A stretch of 64,000 nucleotides of DNA, from NCBI GenBank assembly GCA_031275085.1, contig JAISPG010000060.1, positions 25,531-89,530 of the forward strand, in the 5' to 3' direction. Shown here in pieces: positions 28,380 to 37,206 of the stretch (within the stretch, counting starts at the first letter, position 1; each line of letters opens with the position of its first letter). The DNA comes from Bacteroidales bacterium (GTDB lineage: Bacteria; Bacteroidota; Bacteroidia; Bacteroidales; ML635J-15). Both the position numbers and the translations under genes were made by a program. Below the pieces are notes generated by a model. It worked only from the letters and a program-made list of their open reading frames with translations, ran no database searches and was not told the origin of the DNA.

Positions 28380-29360
28380 TTATTCGTCAAAAAGTTCGTG
28401 TATTTTTCTCTGCAACAATTTCTTATCTGGCAATTGTGTTTGATATTCAGAAACCATTGTTGGAGATAAACTTCTGCTTAATGCATATTCAACGACCTCA
28501 TTGTCTTTATCTTTGCAGAGTAAAATGCCAATACTAGGATTCTCATTAGGATTTCGAACATCTCTGTCCAATGCTTCCAAATAAAAATTCAATTGTCCCA
28601 AATGTTCAGGTCTAAACTTGTCGGCTTTCAATTCGAATGCTACTAAACATTGTAAGCCTCTGTGGTAAAAAAGTAAGTCAATAAAAAAATCATTATTGCC
28701 AACTTGTATCCTGTATTCCTCTCCGATAAACAAAAAATCTCGCCCGAGTTCGAGTATGAAATTTTTCAACTGAGCTATCAAACCTCTCTGCAAATCTTTT
28801 TCTGCGTGAGATTTCGGTAAGCCAAGAAACTCAAAAATATAACTATCTTTGAAATTATTGACTACATTTGGGTGGGTTGCTCTCAGTGGTACCGAGATTT
28901 TTGAATTTCCCAGCATTGTTCTTTCATAAGTTCCGCTGGAAATTTGTCTTTCTAGTTCTCTTTTTGTGTATCTTTCTCGAATCGCTAAACGTAAGTAGAA
29001 TTCTTTTTCTTCGATAGATTTTGTACGACCCAAAATAGTAAGATTATTTGTCCAACTAATTTCTCTCACCACTGGTGAGAGTTTTGGTAAATCTTTATAA
29101 GTTTCGTAGAACTGCTTCATTCTCCAAAGATTCTTGTCAGAAAATCCTTTTAAATCAGGCTCATTTTTAGATAAGTAATCAGCTAACTCTTTTACAACTG
29201 ATTGTCCCCAATCTGAATTTTTTATTTGGTTATGTATATATTCTCCAATATCCCAATACAAGTCAATTAGTTCTGTATTCACAGATTTTATCGCCTTCTC
29301 TTTTGATTGCTTTATCAATACAACAACTTTCGAAAATTCTTTTTGTCGAATCAATTGCAT
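28380..29360 (-). CDS. DUF1016/YhcG-type PDDEXK nuclease domain protein
   Basis: 326 residues. The N-terminal half (about 1-160) is the helical DUF1016 N domain (LIDLYWDIGEYIHNQI; WTNNLTIL). The C-terminal half is a PDDEXK nuclease fold with GEEYRIQVGNNDFFIDLLFYHR (Asp), VAFELKADKFRPEHLGQLNFYL (ExK and Gln). Such proteins are scattered, often on mobile DNA or beside restriction genes; their role is not settled. Here it stands alone, between housekeeping genes, with a GC-rich patch at its 3' end. Minus-strand TATCTTTG (29382-29375) lies about 15 nt before the ATG and is a likely -7 element. Confidence 0.88.
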   Translation of the reverse strand: MQLIRQKEFSKVVVLIKQSKEKAIKSVNTELIDLYWDIGEYIHNQIKNSDWGQSVVKELADYLSKNEPDLKGFSDKNLWRMKQFYETYKDLPKLSPVVREISWTNNLTILGRTKSIEEKEFYLRLAIRERYTKRELERQISSGTYERTMLGNSKISVPLRATHPNVVNNFKDSYIFEFLGLPKSHAEKDLQRGLIAQLKNFILELGRDFLFIGEEYRIQVGNNDFFIDLLFYHRGLQCLVAFELKADKFRPEHLGQLNFYLEALDRDVRNPNENPSIGILLCKDKDNEVVEYALSRSLSPTMVSEYQTQLPDKKLLQRKIHELFDE

Positions 29361-29593
29361 AAATGTTTTTGTTTCAAAGATACAGCTTTTTAATTGCTTT
29401 TTCTTAATTACTAATATTTTTCAACTGTCTTGCCACATTACCTATAACTAAGAGATTTAAAGAATAATAGATATACTATTTTTATTTCACAAATTATCGT
29501 AATATTTATTGACTTTAATCCACTACTACTATTGGAAATATTCTGTGTTTAAGTTATTTAAAATATTTTGGTATAGTTTTTGTCTATATTTTA

Positions 29594-29623
29594 TTGCAGA
29601 GATAATAATTTTAACTTTCTTTG
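29594..29623 (+). promoter_or_regulatory. promoter of the acyl-CoA synthetase gene
   Basis: TTG at 29594-29596, 19-nt spacer, TTTCTTTG at 29616-29623. It lies inside the longest open frame, so it argues for the downstream ATG at 29649. Confidence 0.55.
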
Positions 29624-29648
29624 CATATTATTTAGTTTTATACATTTA

Positions 29649-31283
29649 ATGAACGACAAACAAAATTTGACAATCCCTTTTTTTCTTAACAGATCTTTTG
29701 AAAAATATCCGGGTAATCCGTTTTTAGGGTTTTCTGACGAAAAAGCTTATACATATTCGGAAGTAAAGCAACAAATTTCGGCAGTGATTTCTTTTTTAGA
29801 GAAACTTGAAGTCAGAAAAGGAGATAAGGTAGCAATACTTTCAAACAATATGCCTAACTGGGGTATAACATATTTTGCCGTAGTTTCCATGGGAGCTGTT
29901 GTTGTTCCGTTGTTACCGGATTTTAGCGAAGAAGAAGTAAAAAATATTTTGGAACATAGTGAAGCAAAAATTGTTTTTTGTGCACAATTATTAATTCCAA
30001 AAATAATTAATATTGAAAATGAATATCTGAAAGCTAAAATAAAAATAAATGATTTCAGTAATATAGATGTTAGGAATAACATAGTATATGATCCTTGTGA
30101 TTTTTCAACTAACGAATATACTGTTTCCGAAGATGACCTGGCTTTACTTATTTATACTTCAGGTACTACCGGAAAGTCAAAAGGAGTTATGCTAAGTCAC
30201 AGAAATGTTTGTTTTAATGCTGAAAAAAGCGGAGTTCTTCAGCCAATATTTCCTGAAGATAAATTTTTATCATTTTTGCCGTTGTCGCATGCTTATGAAC
30301 ATACATTAGGTTTAATATTGCCTATGATGAATGGAGCTTCGGTTTATTATTTAAGAAAATTACCTACTCCGGCAGTTCTTATTCCTGCTATGCAACAAGT
30401 GAAGCCGAGTATTATGCTTTCTGTTCCGCTTATCATAGAGAAAATATATAAGACAAAAATCCTGTCTTCCATAAATTCCAAGAATATAACAAAATTATTA
30501 TATAAAATTCCTCAGCTCCGTAAATGGCTGAATGCAGCAGCAGGTAGAAAGCTGAAAGAAACATTTGGAGGTAATATTCGTTTCTTCGGTGTTGGTGGAG
30601 CAAAGCTGGACCCGGTAGTCGAACAATTTTTAATTGAAGCAAAATTTCCTTATAGTATAGGGTACGGGCTTACAGAAACAGCACCTTTAATTGCAGGAGC
30701 AAATCCGGATATGGTTAAACTGAATTCAACAGGTCCTATTATTGAAGGAATTGAAATGAAATTAAACGATGTTAATCCGAAAACAGGAGAGGGCGAAATA
30801 TGGGTAAGAGGTCCTCTGGTGATGCAAGGGTATTATAAGGAACCGGAATTGACAAAAGAGGTACTTACTACCGACGGATGGTTTAAGACCGGAGATCTTG
30901 CCGTGATGGATAAAAATGACGGATATCTTTATATTAAGGGACGTACGAAAAATGTTATAATAGGTTCGAGCGGAGAAAATATTTATCCTGAAGAAATAGA
31001 ATCTATTATTAATAACTTCGAATTTGTTCTGGAATCTTTAGTTGTTGAAGAAAAGGGACGTCTTGTTGCATTGGTTCACCTGAATTTCGAAGAACTTGAA
31101 AATAAATATAAAAATTTCAAGGAAGAGCTTGACGAGAAAATGGAGGAGTTTAAAGAAGAACTGAAAATTTATATAAATTCAAAAGTTAATAAATTTTCAG
31201 CAATAAAAGTTGTATCTATACAAAAAACACCTTTTGAGAAAACTCCGACTCAAAAAATAAAAAGATATAAATATATCGGATAA
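29649..31283 (+). CDS. long-chain fatty acid-CoA ligase (AMP-forming)
   Basis: From ATG 29649 the protein has 544 residues (MNDKQNLTIPFF). The frame is open 23 codons further up to 29580, but the promoter falls there. The AMP-binding P-loop LIYTSGTTGKSKG, the GYGLTETAP block and the C-terminal GRTKNVIIGSSGENIYPEEIE hinge and active loop are visible. It activates fatty acids to acyl-CoA via acyl-AMP. The C-terminal domain has a charged Lys/Glu-rich insertion near residues 470-505. It converges with corA, 14 nt away. Confidence 0.88.
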   Translation: MNDKQNLTIPFFLNRSFEKYPGNPFLGFSDEKAYTYSEVKQQISAVISFLEKLEVRKGDKVAILSNNMPNWGITYFAVVSMGAVVVPLLPDFSEEEVKNILEHSEAKIVFCAQLLIPKIINIENEYLKAKIKINDFSNIDVRNNIVYDPCDFSTNEYTVSEDDLALLIYTSGTTGKSKGVMLSHRNVCFNAEKSGVLQPIFPEDKFLSFLPLSHAYEHTLGLILPMMNGASVYYLRKLPTPAVLIPAMQQVKPSIMLSVPLIIEKIYKTKILSSINSKNITKLLYKIPQLRKWLNAAAGRKLKETFGGNIRFFGVGGAKLDPVVEQFLIEAKFPYSIGYGLTETAPLIAGANPDMVKLNSTGPIIEGIEMKLNDVNPKTGEGEIWVRGPLVMQGYYKEPELTKEVLTTDGWFKTGDLAVMDKNDGYLYIKGRTKNVIIGSSGENIYPEEIESIINNFEFVLESLVVEEKGRLVALVHLNFEELENKYKNFKEELDEKMEEFKEELKIYINSKVNKFSAIKVVSIQKTPFEKTPTQKIKRYKYIG

Positions 31284-31297
31284 TTGAGGTATTTATT

Positions 31298-32344
31298 TTA
31301 TAACCATTTTTTTCGTTTAATATAAATGATCATAAAAAATGTAATAAGTAACATTATTGCCCATACAGCTATATATCCCCATTTCCATGATAATTCAGGC
31401 ATGAACTTAAAATTCATACCATAAAGACCTACAATAAAAGTTAAAGGGATAAATATTGTTGAAATAATTGTAAGTACTTTCATTACCTCATTGGTTTTGT
31501 TACTTATCCCGGATAAATAAAGATCTATTAAACCTGATAAAATTTCCCTTGATACTTCGGCAGTGTCAATTACTTGTATAGTATGATCGTAAAGATCGCG
31601 GAAGTAAATTTGTATTCTATCATTTAACAGATCAGATTCAGACCTTTCAAGCTGACTTATCAGTTCTCTTACCGGCCATATTGAATTACGCATAACCAGA
31701 TTTTCACGTTTGAGTCTGTATATTTGTGTTAATGTTTCCTTTTCAAAGCTATATATGAGGTTTTCTTCAAATACTTCAATTTCGGAATTAAGTTTTTCAA
31801 GCAAAACAAAGTAATTATCAACAACAATATCTATTAAAGCGTATGCAAGATAATCGGAACCTGATGATCTTATTTTTCCGCTTTGTGATTGTATCCTTAA
31901 GCGTAGCGGGTCAAATATATCACCTGGTTTTTCCTGAAATGTTATTACATAATTCTTTCCTAAAACTATACTTATCTGTTCATTATCAATAGAATCTCCA
32001 TTATAAGTCAGCATTTTTAATGTTATATAGATATAATCCCCAAAAATTTCAGTTTTAGGGCGTTGCTGTAAATTTAAAATATCTTCCAATGTAAGAGCAT
32101 TTATTGAGAAAATATTTCCTATGCTTTCAATAATGTTTGTTTCGTGAAGCCCGTTGATATTAATCCAGTATATATTATCCGATCCGGCAGAATAGTTTAT
32201 GTTTTTTATATTTTTAATTTCTTTTCTGGAATAATTAGTTTGATTATATTCTATTTCCTCTATTGAGATTTCAGATGTTTTTTTCGTACCGGTGAAGACC
32301 AGACTTCCTGGAGGTAACCCTCTTTTTTTTGAATAACTGCTCAT
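31298..32344 (-). CDS. corA: CorA family magnesium/cobalt transporter
   Basis: 348 residues: a large N-terminal cytoplasmic domain, a long helix with acidic and basic patches, and two C-terminal membrane helices. The first membrane helix ends with the diagnostic YGMNF (GMN selectivity motif) and the protein ends in the basic IKRKKWL tail. CorA forms a pentameric Mg2+ channel of the inner membrane. No Mg2+-sensing leader is seen upstream. Confidence 0.92.
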   Translation of the reverse strand: MSSYSKKRGLPPGSLVFTGTKKTSEISIEEIEYNQTNYSRKEIKNIKNINYSAGSDNIYWININGLHETNIIESIGNIFSINALTLEDILNLQQRPKTEIFGDYIYITLKMLTYNGDSIDNEQISIVLGKNYVITFQEKPGDIFDPLRLRIQSQSGKIRSSGSDYLAYALIDIVVDNYFVLLEKLNSEIEVFEENLIYSFEKETLTQIYRLKRENLVMRNSIWPVRELISQLERSESDLLNDRIQIYFRDLYDHTIQVIDTAEVSREILSGLIDLYLSGISNKTNEVMKVLTIISTIFIPLTFIVGLYGMNFKFMPELSWKWGYIAVWAIMLLITFFMIIYIKRKKWL

Positions 32345-32655
32345 TATAATAAGTCTATATTTCCTGCAAATTTAAAAAAGTATTGGATTTATTAAAGTTA
32401 ACAGAAAATTTATCAGTATGTTTATGAAAATCATTGGTTAAAAGTACAGGTTTATAAGTCAACAATTAAATCTATTTCTTATTTTAGTTGTTGGCTAAAA
32501 AGAATTTTGTTTAATAAGTGTATTGTAATATGGTTGTTTTATTTTAAAAAATATAAATTAATATTTATTTATTGCAATAAAATGATTATTATATTATTTA
32601 TTTGTTTCTTCATTTTATTTTTTTAGATATTTTTTTGCAATAGACGGTCAACTAC
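32345..32655. other. AT-rich intergenic region (311 nt)
   Basis: Lies upstream of corA and downstream of the DUF192 gene, both minus-strand. I see no frame above 30 codons of protein-like character, no clear hairpin terminator and no known riboswitch. The corA promoter presumably lies near 32345-32400. Confidence 0.5.
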
Positions 32656-33195
32656 CTAAAAAATAATACTATCTCCAATTTTTATACCGTATTTTTCACA
32701 TAATCCGGCATTTATTTCCACAACATATTTTGCAGGAGCAGCAGACGGGAGAGAGGCTTCATTTAAAATTTCGGTATTTTCGTAAATATCAACAATCTCA
32801 AATTTTGCATTGACATATATTATATCCAGTGGAATGATTGTATTTCTCATATAAAATGATTGTCTTTCTTCCATATCCATAAGAAAAAGCATACCTTTAT
32901 TTTCGTCCATTTCAGGTCTGAACATTAGTCCTCTGGCTCTTTCCATATCATTGCTTGCAATTTCGATATCTATTGAAAATATAATATTGTTAGATGTTTT
33001 ATTTATAAAACTTAATTCGCCGTCTTTACGGAATTGAGGAGGATTATCAAAGCTGTATTGTACAGGTTTTAGTTCAGTTCTTGTTGAATTTGGAGCCGGT
33101 CTGTTTTGTTTTTTATTATCTCCGCATTGTGAGAATGTTATAATGATCAGGCCAATTAAAATAACAAACGAAATATTTTTTAATAATCTTTCCAT
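32656..33195 (-). CDS. DUF192 domain lipoprotein
   Basis: 179 residues with a lipoprotein signal (TFSQC, Cys24). After a linker the DUF192 barrel occupies about residues 60-179, with MERARGLMFRPEMDENKGMLFLM and FYMRNTIIPLDIIYVN, the diagnostic stretches of the family. The function of DUF192 is unknown. It starts 2 nt after the stop of the ABC transporter gene and is therefore co-transcribed with it. Confidence 0.85.
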   Translation of the reverse strand: MERLLKNISFVILIGLIIITFSQCGDNKKQNRPAPNSTRTELKPVQYSFDNPPQFRKDGELSFINKTSNNIIFSIDIEIASNDMERARGLMFRPEMDENKGMLFLMDMEERQSFYMRNTIIPLDIIYVNAKFEIVDIYENTEILNEASLPSAAPAKYVVEINAGLCEKYGIKIGDSIIF

Positions 33196-33197
33196 TT

Positions 33198-35015
33198 TTA
33201 AGACATTTGAAGCATATGCAATTTATAATAATAACCTTTTTGTTCAATAAGTTCCTCATGTTTACCGGATTCAACTATTTTTCCTTCATGTACAACACAT
33301 ATCAGGTCTGCTTTTTTTATTGTCGACAACCTGTGTGCTATAACTATGGATGTCCTGTTTTTCATGAGATTCTCAATGGCTTCCTGTACCAGTTTTTCCG
33401 ATTCTGTATCCAGAGCAGAAGTCGCTTCGTCAAGAATTAATATTGGTGGATTTTTCAAAACTGCACGGGCAATACTCAACCTTTGCCTTTGACCTCCAGA
33501 TAACCGTCCTCCGCCATCTCCTATATTAGTTTCATAATCATTTCCGGTATCGATGATAAAGTCATGAGCATTTGCAATTTTTGCAGCATTAATAACTTCT
33601 TCATGAGTTGTATTTTCTTTTCCGAAAGCAATGTTGTTATAAATAGTATCGTTGAAAAGAATTGGTGTTTGGTTTACATAACCCATAAGATCACGAAGAT
33701 CTTTTATTTTATAATCTTTAATATCCTTTCCGTCAACTAAAATCTCACCATGTTCAATATCGTAAAACCTGGGAATAAGGTCAACCATAGTCGATTTGCC
33801 GGATCCGCTTTGCCCGACAAGTGCAATGGTCTGTCCTTTTTTTATCTTTAAATTTATATTTTTCAGAACCGGAATTTCATTATATGCAAAATTTACATTT
33901 CTGAATTCTATCGAATCTTCAAATTTATTTATTTTATTAGCGCCTTCTTTTTCTGTGATATTATTTGTTGCATCAAAGATTTCGTTTATCCTGTCGATAG
34001 AAGCCATTGCTTTTTTTATGTTATACCATGAACCTGATAAACTTTTTGCCGGAACTATGATCTGGCTGAATATAAGCAGATAACCTATTAATGATTGTGA
34101 CGCTAATGTATTGTCGCCTTGTAGTATGAGAGTGCCGCCAAACCACATGATAACAACTATTGCGATTGTGGCTAACAGTTCGCTTAACGGACTGGCTAAA
34201 AATCGTTTGCGGTTTATATGATTCATTAACCGGGTGTAATATTCATTGGTCTTTTTGAACCTTTCCGATATATGGCGTTCGGCATTAAAAGCCTTTATTA
34301 TTCGTAAACCGCTCAACATTTCATCTATTTGGGACATTAAACTACCCATTTGTTGCTGACCGCTCATTGCTGTTTTTCTGAGAGATTTTCCGACTAAGCC
34401 AATAATTCCGCCTACTATAGGGAGGAAAATAAATACAAATATTGTCATTTTCCAGCTTATAAGTATCATAGCGATCAGATATATTATTATTTTTATAGGA
34501 TCTCTGAAAAGCATTTCCAAAGAACTCATAATTCCCCATTCAACTTCGGTAACATCATTGGTCATTCTTGAAATTATATTCCCTTTTTTATCTTCGGAAT
34601 AATATGAGAGAGGGAGGCTTAATGCCTTGTCGAAAAGGGCATTACGCATGTCTCTTACGACTCCGTTACGTATCGGGACCATAAAATGGCTTGCAAGGTA
34701 CCAGAATCCGGTTTTGAAAAATGTGAAAATAATAACGATAATTCCTATAATTACTAAAGCATTTAATTCTCCTTTATCAATTACAATAGAACTGAGCCAG
34801 TAATTAAAATTATGCTGTATCGATTCCATTGTCAGACTAAAAGCGACTTTTTCAGTAATAATGGGCTGGGTTTTAAATAAAATCCCAAGGAACGGAATTA
34901 CCATGGCAAAGGAAAATAAACTGAAAAATGAGGATAACACATTAAACAGTATATTTAAAAATGCATAAAACTTGTAAGGAATAATATATTTTGCAACTTT
35001 AATAAAATCTTTCAT
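33198..35015 (-). CDS. MsbA-like ABC transporter, fused permease and ATPase
   Basis: 605 residues: an N-terminal six-helix exporter domain (about 1-330) and a C-terminal ATPase with Walker A GQSGSGKST, Q loop, signature LSGGQRQRLS, Walker B ILILDEATS and H-loop IAHRLST. Such half-transporters work as homodimers; lipid A/lipid export (MsbA) is the best guess in a Gram-negative, but drug export cannot be ruled out. It lies between purB (12 nt upstream) and the DUF192 lipoprotein (2 nt downstream), forming a purB-ABC-DUF192 unit. Confidence 0.88.
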   Translation of the reverse strand: MKDFIKVAKYIIPYKFYAFLNILFNVLSSFFSLFSFAMVIPFLGILFKTQPIITEKVAFSLTMESIQHNFNYWLSSIVIDKGELNALVIIGIIVIIFTFFKTGFWYLASHFMVPIRNGVVRDMRNALFDKALSLPLSYYSEDKKGNIISRMTNDVTEVEWGIMSSLEMLFRDPIKIIIYLIAMILISWKMTIFVFIFLPIVGGIIGLVGKSLRKTAMSGQQQMGSLMSQIDEMLSGLRIIKAFNAERHISERFKKTNEYYTRLMNHINRKRFLASPLSELLATIAIVVIMWFGGTLILQGDNTLASQSLIGYLLIFSQIIVPAKSLSGSWYNIKKAMASIDRINEIFDATNNITEKEGANKINKFEDSIEFRNVNFAYNEIPVLKNINLKIKKGQTIALVGQSGSGKSTMVDLIPRFYDIEHGEILVDGKDIKDYKIKDLRDLMGYVNQTPILFNDTIYNNIAFGKENTTHEEVINAAKIANAHDFIIDTGNDYETNIGDGGGRLSGGQRQRLSIARAVLKNPPILILDEATSALDTESEKLVQEAIENLMKNRTSIVIAHRLSTIKKADLICVVHEGKIVESGKHEELIEQKGYYYKLHMLQMS

Positions 35016-35027
35016 AAAATAGGATAT

Positions 35028-36377
35028 TTAATCCGTAACTCCGGTATAATTGAATGGAGTTATTTTGTATAGTTCATTTTTTATATCATCTTTTACATTA
35101 AGACCGGCAATAAAGTCGTGCATTGTTTTGCGGTCGATCTTTTTGTTTGTTCTTGTAAGTTCTTTAAGAGCTTCGTAAGGGTTCGGATAATTTTCGCGTC
35201 TTAATATTGTTTGTATTGCTTCGGCTACAACTATCCAGTTATTTTCAAGGTCTTCATCTATTTTTTCTTTATTGATAAATAATTTTGACATTCCTTTCTT
35301 TAACGACTCAAAAGATATTAAGATATGTGCGAACGGAACTCCTATATTTCTTAAAACAGTAGAATCTGTCAGGTCCCTTTGCAAACGGCTTACCGGAAGT
35401 TTTGCCGCAAGAAATTCCATTATTGCATTTGACATACCTAAATTACCTTCAGCATTTTCGAAATCGATAGGATTTACTTTGTGCGGCATGGCACTTGACC
35501 CTACTTCTCCTTCTTTTATCTTTTGTTTAAAATAATCCATTGATATATATGTCCATATATCTCTGGAGAAATCGACAAATATGTTATTTATCCTTGAAAG
35601 ACAATGCAACATGGCGGCAATATTGTCATAATGCTCTATTTGTGTTGTCGGATAGCTTCTGTTCAATCCTAAGGTATTATTTACAAAATCGAGGGCAAAC
35701 TCATTCCAGTCTGTTTCCGGATAACTAACATAATGAGCATTAAAATTTCCGGTTGCTCCACCGAATTTTGCACTTAAAGGGATTTGTTTTAACTGTTTAA
35801 GTTGTTCTTTTATCCTTACGGAAAAAACATTCAGTTCTTTTCCTAAATTAGTAGGAGATGCCGGTTGTCCGTGGGTTTTTGCCAGCATTGGAATATCTTT
35901 ATATTCTGTGCACAGTTTATCCAGATTTTTTAATAATTCGCCCAAAACAGGATAATATACATCGTTCATAGCGTCTTTTACAGAAAGAGGTACGGCTGTA
36001 TTATTGATATCCTGTGAAGTTAATCCGAAATGAATAAATTCTTTGTATGCTGATAAATTTATAAGGTCAAACTTTTCTTTTATAAAGTATTCAACAGCCT
36101 TTACATCGTGATTTGTAGTTTTTTCGATTTCCTTTATTCTTTCGGCAGATTTGCTGTTAAATTCAAGATAAATATTTCTTAATAATAGGATTTTCTCTTT
36201 GTTAAAGGATTTTAATTGTGGCAAAGGCATATTTACAAGAGCAATGAAATATTCTATTTCAACTTTTACTCTGTATTTCATTAAAGCATATTCTGAAAAA
36301 AAATCTCTCAGAATACTGGTTTTTGAATAATACCTACCGTCAACCGGACTTATTGCATATAAACTATCCAGACTCAT
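35028..36377 (-). CDS. purB: adenylosuccinate lyase
   Basis: 449 residues of the fumarase/aspartase superfamily. The signature GSSAMPHKVNPIDFENAEG (about 296-314) and the catalytic-region TSQDINNTA and KTHGQPASPT are visible. PurB acts twice in purine synthesis, making AICAR and AMP with release of fumarate. The sequence is closer to the gamma-proteobacterial-type PurB (SLDSLYAISPVDGRY start) than to the Bacillus type. A -7-like TACCTTTG (36411-36404, minus) precedes it. Confidence 0.95.
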   Translation of the reverse strand: MSLDSLYAISPVDGRYYSKTSILRDFFSEYALMKYRVKVEIEYFIALVNMPLPQLKSFNKEKILLLRNIYLEFNSKSAERIKEIEKTTNHDVKAVEYFIKEKFDLINLSAYKEFIHFGLTSQDINNTAVPLSVKDAMNDVYYPVLGELLKNLDKLCTEYKDIPMLAKTHGQPASPTNLGKELNVFSVRIKEQLKQLKQIPLSAKFGGATGNFNAHYVSYPETDWNEFALDFVNNTLGLNRSYPTTQIEHYDNIAAMLHCLSRINNIFVDFSRDIWTYISMDYFKQKIKEGEVGSSAMPHKVNPIDFENAEGNLGMSNAIMEFLAAKLPVSRLQRDLTDSTVLRNIGVPFAHILISFESLKKGMSKLFINKEKIDEDLENNWIVVAEAIQTILRRENYPNPYEALKELTRTNKKIDRKTMHDFIAGLNVKDDIKNELYKITPFNYTGVTD

Positions 36378-36520
36378 TCCATTTATTTTTTTGAAATAAC
36401 GTCCAAAGGTAATAAAAAGTTTATAAGGATTGAAAGTTTTTTGGAAGATTCAAATTATTTCAGATTGTTTGATATATTTATCAGGTTAATGTTTAAATTT
36501 GCATATTGCTGTAAAATAAA

Positions 36521-36544
36521 AAAGTTCACAATTTTGTGAACTTT
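36521..36544 (-). terminator. intrinsic terminator of the small lipoprotein gene
   Basis: Perfect 10-bp stem AAAGTTCACA/TGTGAACTTT with a 4-nt loop; on the minus strand it is followed by a TTTTTATTTT tract, 43 nt after the stop at 36588. Confidence 0.75.
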
Positions 36545-36587
36545 CTGTTTTTAATTTAAAATTGCTTTTGATCTGCAATATTATAAT

Positions 36588-36989
36588 TTATAATGGAATT
36601 TCAAGAGTTAAGTTTTTTACATCATCTCTTTTTACAGTAACGCCAACAGAACCGGCAACTCTGTTTTCAGTTCCCAAAGAATAAAAAACTGCAAAATATA
36701 ATGATGTCTGAGATTCTAATATATTTAATTCTGTAAAACTTAAGTAAAAATCTGCGACACCATTACTGTCTGTTATTACTTGTTTTTTTGCATCTGAAAT
36801 CTTTGTAGAATTGGTAACTTCCTGATCTTTGTACATATAGACGGTAACTCCATCCTGAACTTCCCCAAGTGAATTTACTACGGTTACTTTTACGTCGGCA
36901 CCTAGTGTTGGAGCATCATCATTCTTGTTGCAGGAACTTAAAATTGATAATAATGCAATAATAGTTGTAATTAATAATAAATTTTTCAT
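36588..36989 (-). CDS. small lipoprotein with an Ig/carboxypeptidase-regulatory-like beta fold
   Basis: 133 residues with a lipobox (ILSSC, Cys20). The mature part begins acidic (NKNDDAPTLG) and then resembles a single beta-sandwich domain: VKVTVVNSLGEVQDGVTVYMYKD followed by ITDSNGVADFYL, the pattern of prealbumin-like or CarboxypepD_reg-like modules. The function is unknown. It is monocistronic, with its own terminator and a 24-bp palindrome upstream (37105-37128). Confidence 0.7.
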   Translation of the reverse strand: MKNLLLITTIIALLSILSSCNKNDDAPTLGADVKVTVVNSLGEVQDGVTVYMYKDQEVTNSTKISDAKKQVITDSNGVADFYLSFTELNILESQTSLYFAVFYSLGTENRVAGSVGVTVKRDDVKNLTLEIPL

Positions 36990-37104
36990 AATACTAGTAA
37001 TTTTTAGTTAATAATGTTTTTAATTAAAATTTCTGTTGGTGAAACAAATTTTTGATATTATTGTTCAGAATTATTAAAATATGATGTAATAAACAATATC
37101 ATTT

Positions 37105-37128
37105 TATGACAAAAGATATTTTGTCATA
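37105..37128. repeat. 24-bp perfect palindrome upstream of the small lipoprotein gene
   Basis: TATGACAAAA, spacer GATA, TTTTGTCATA. It lies about 116-139 nt upstream of the lipoprotein start and about 80 nt after the phosphatase stop (both minus strand). There is no T-run on the minus side, so a protein-binding operator is at least as likely as a terminator. Confidence 0.5.
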
Positions 37129-37206
37129 TTATTTTTATGTATTGTATGGATTATTAAGATTTATAGATGAAGATACAACCTGATCCGGTTTTAATGTAGT
37201 TATCGG

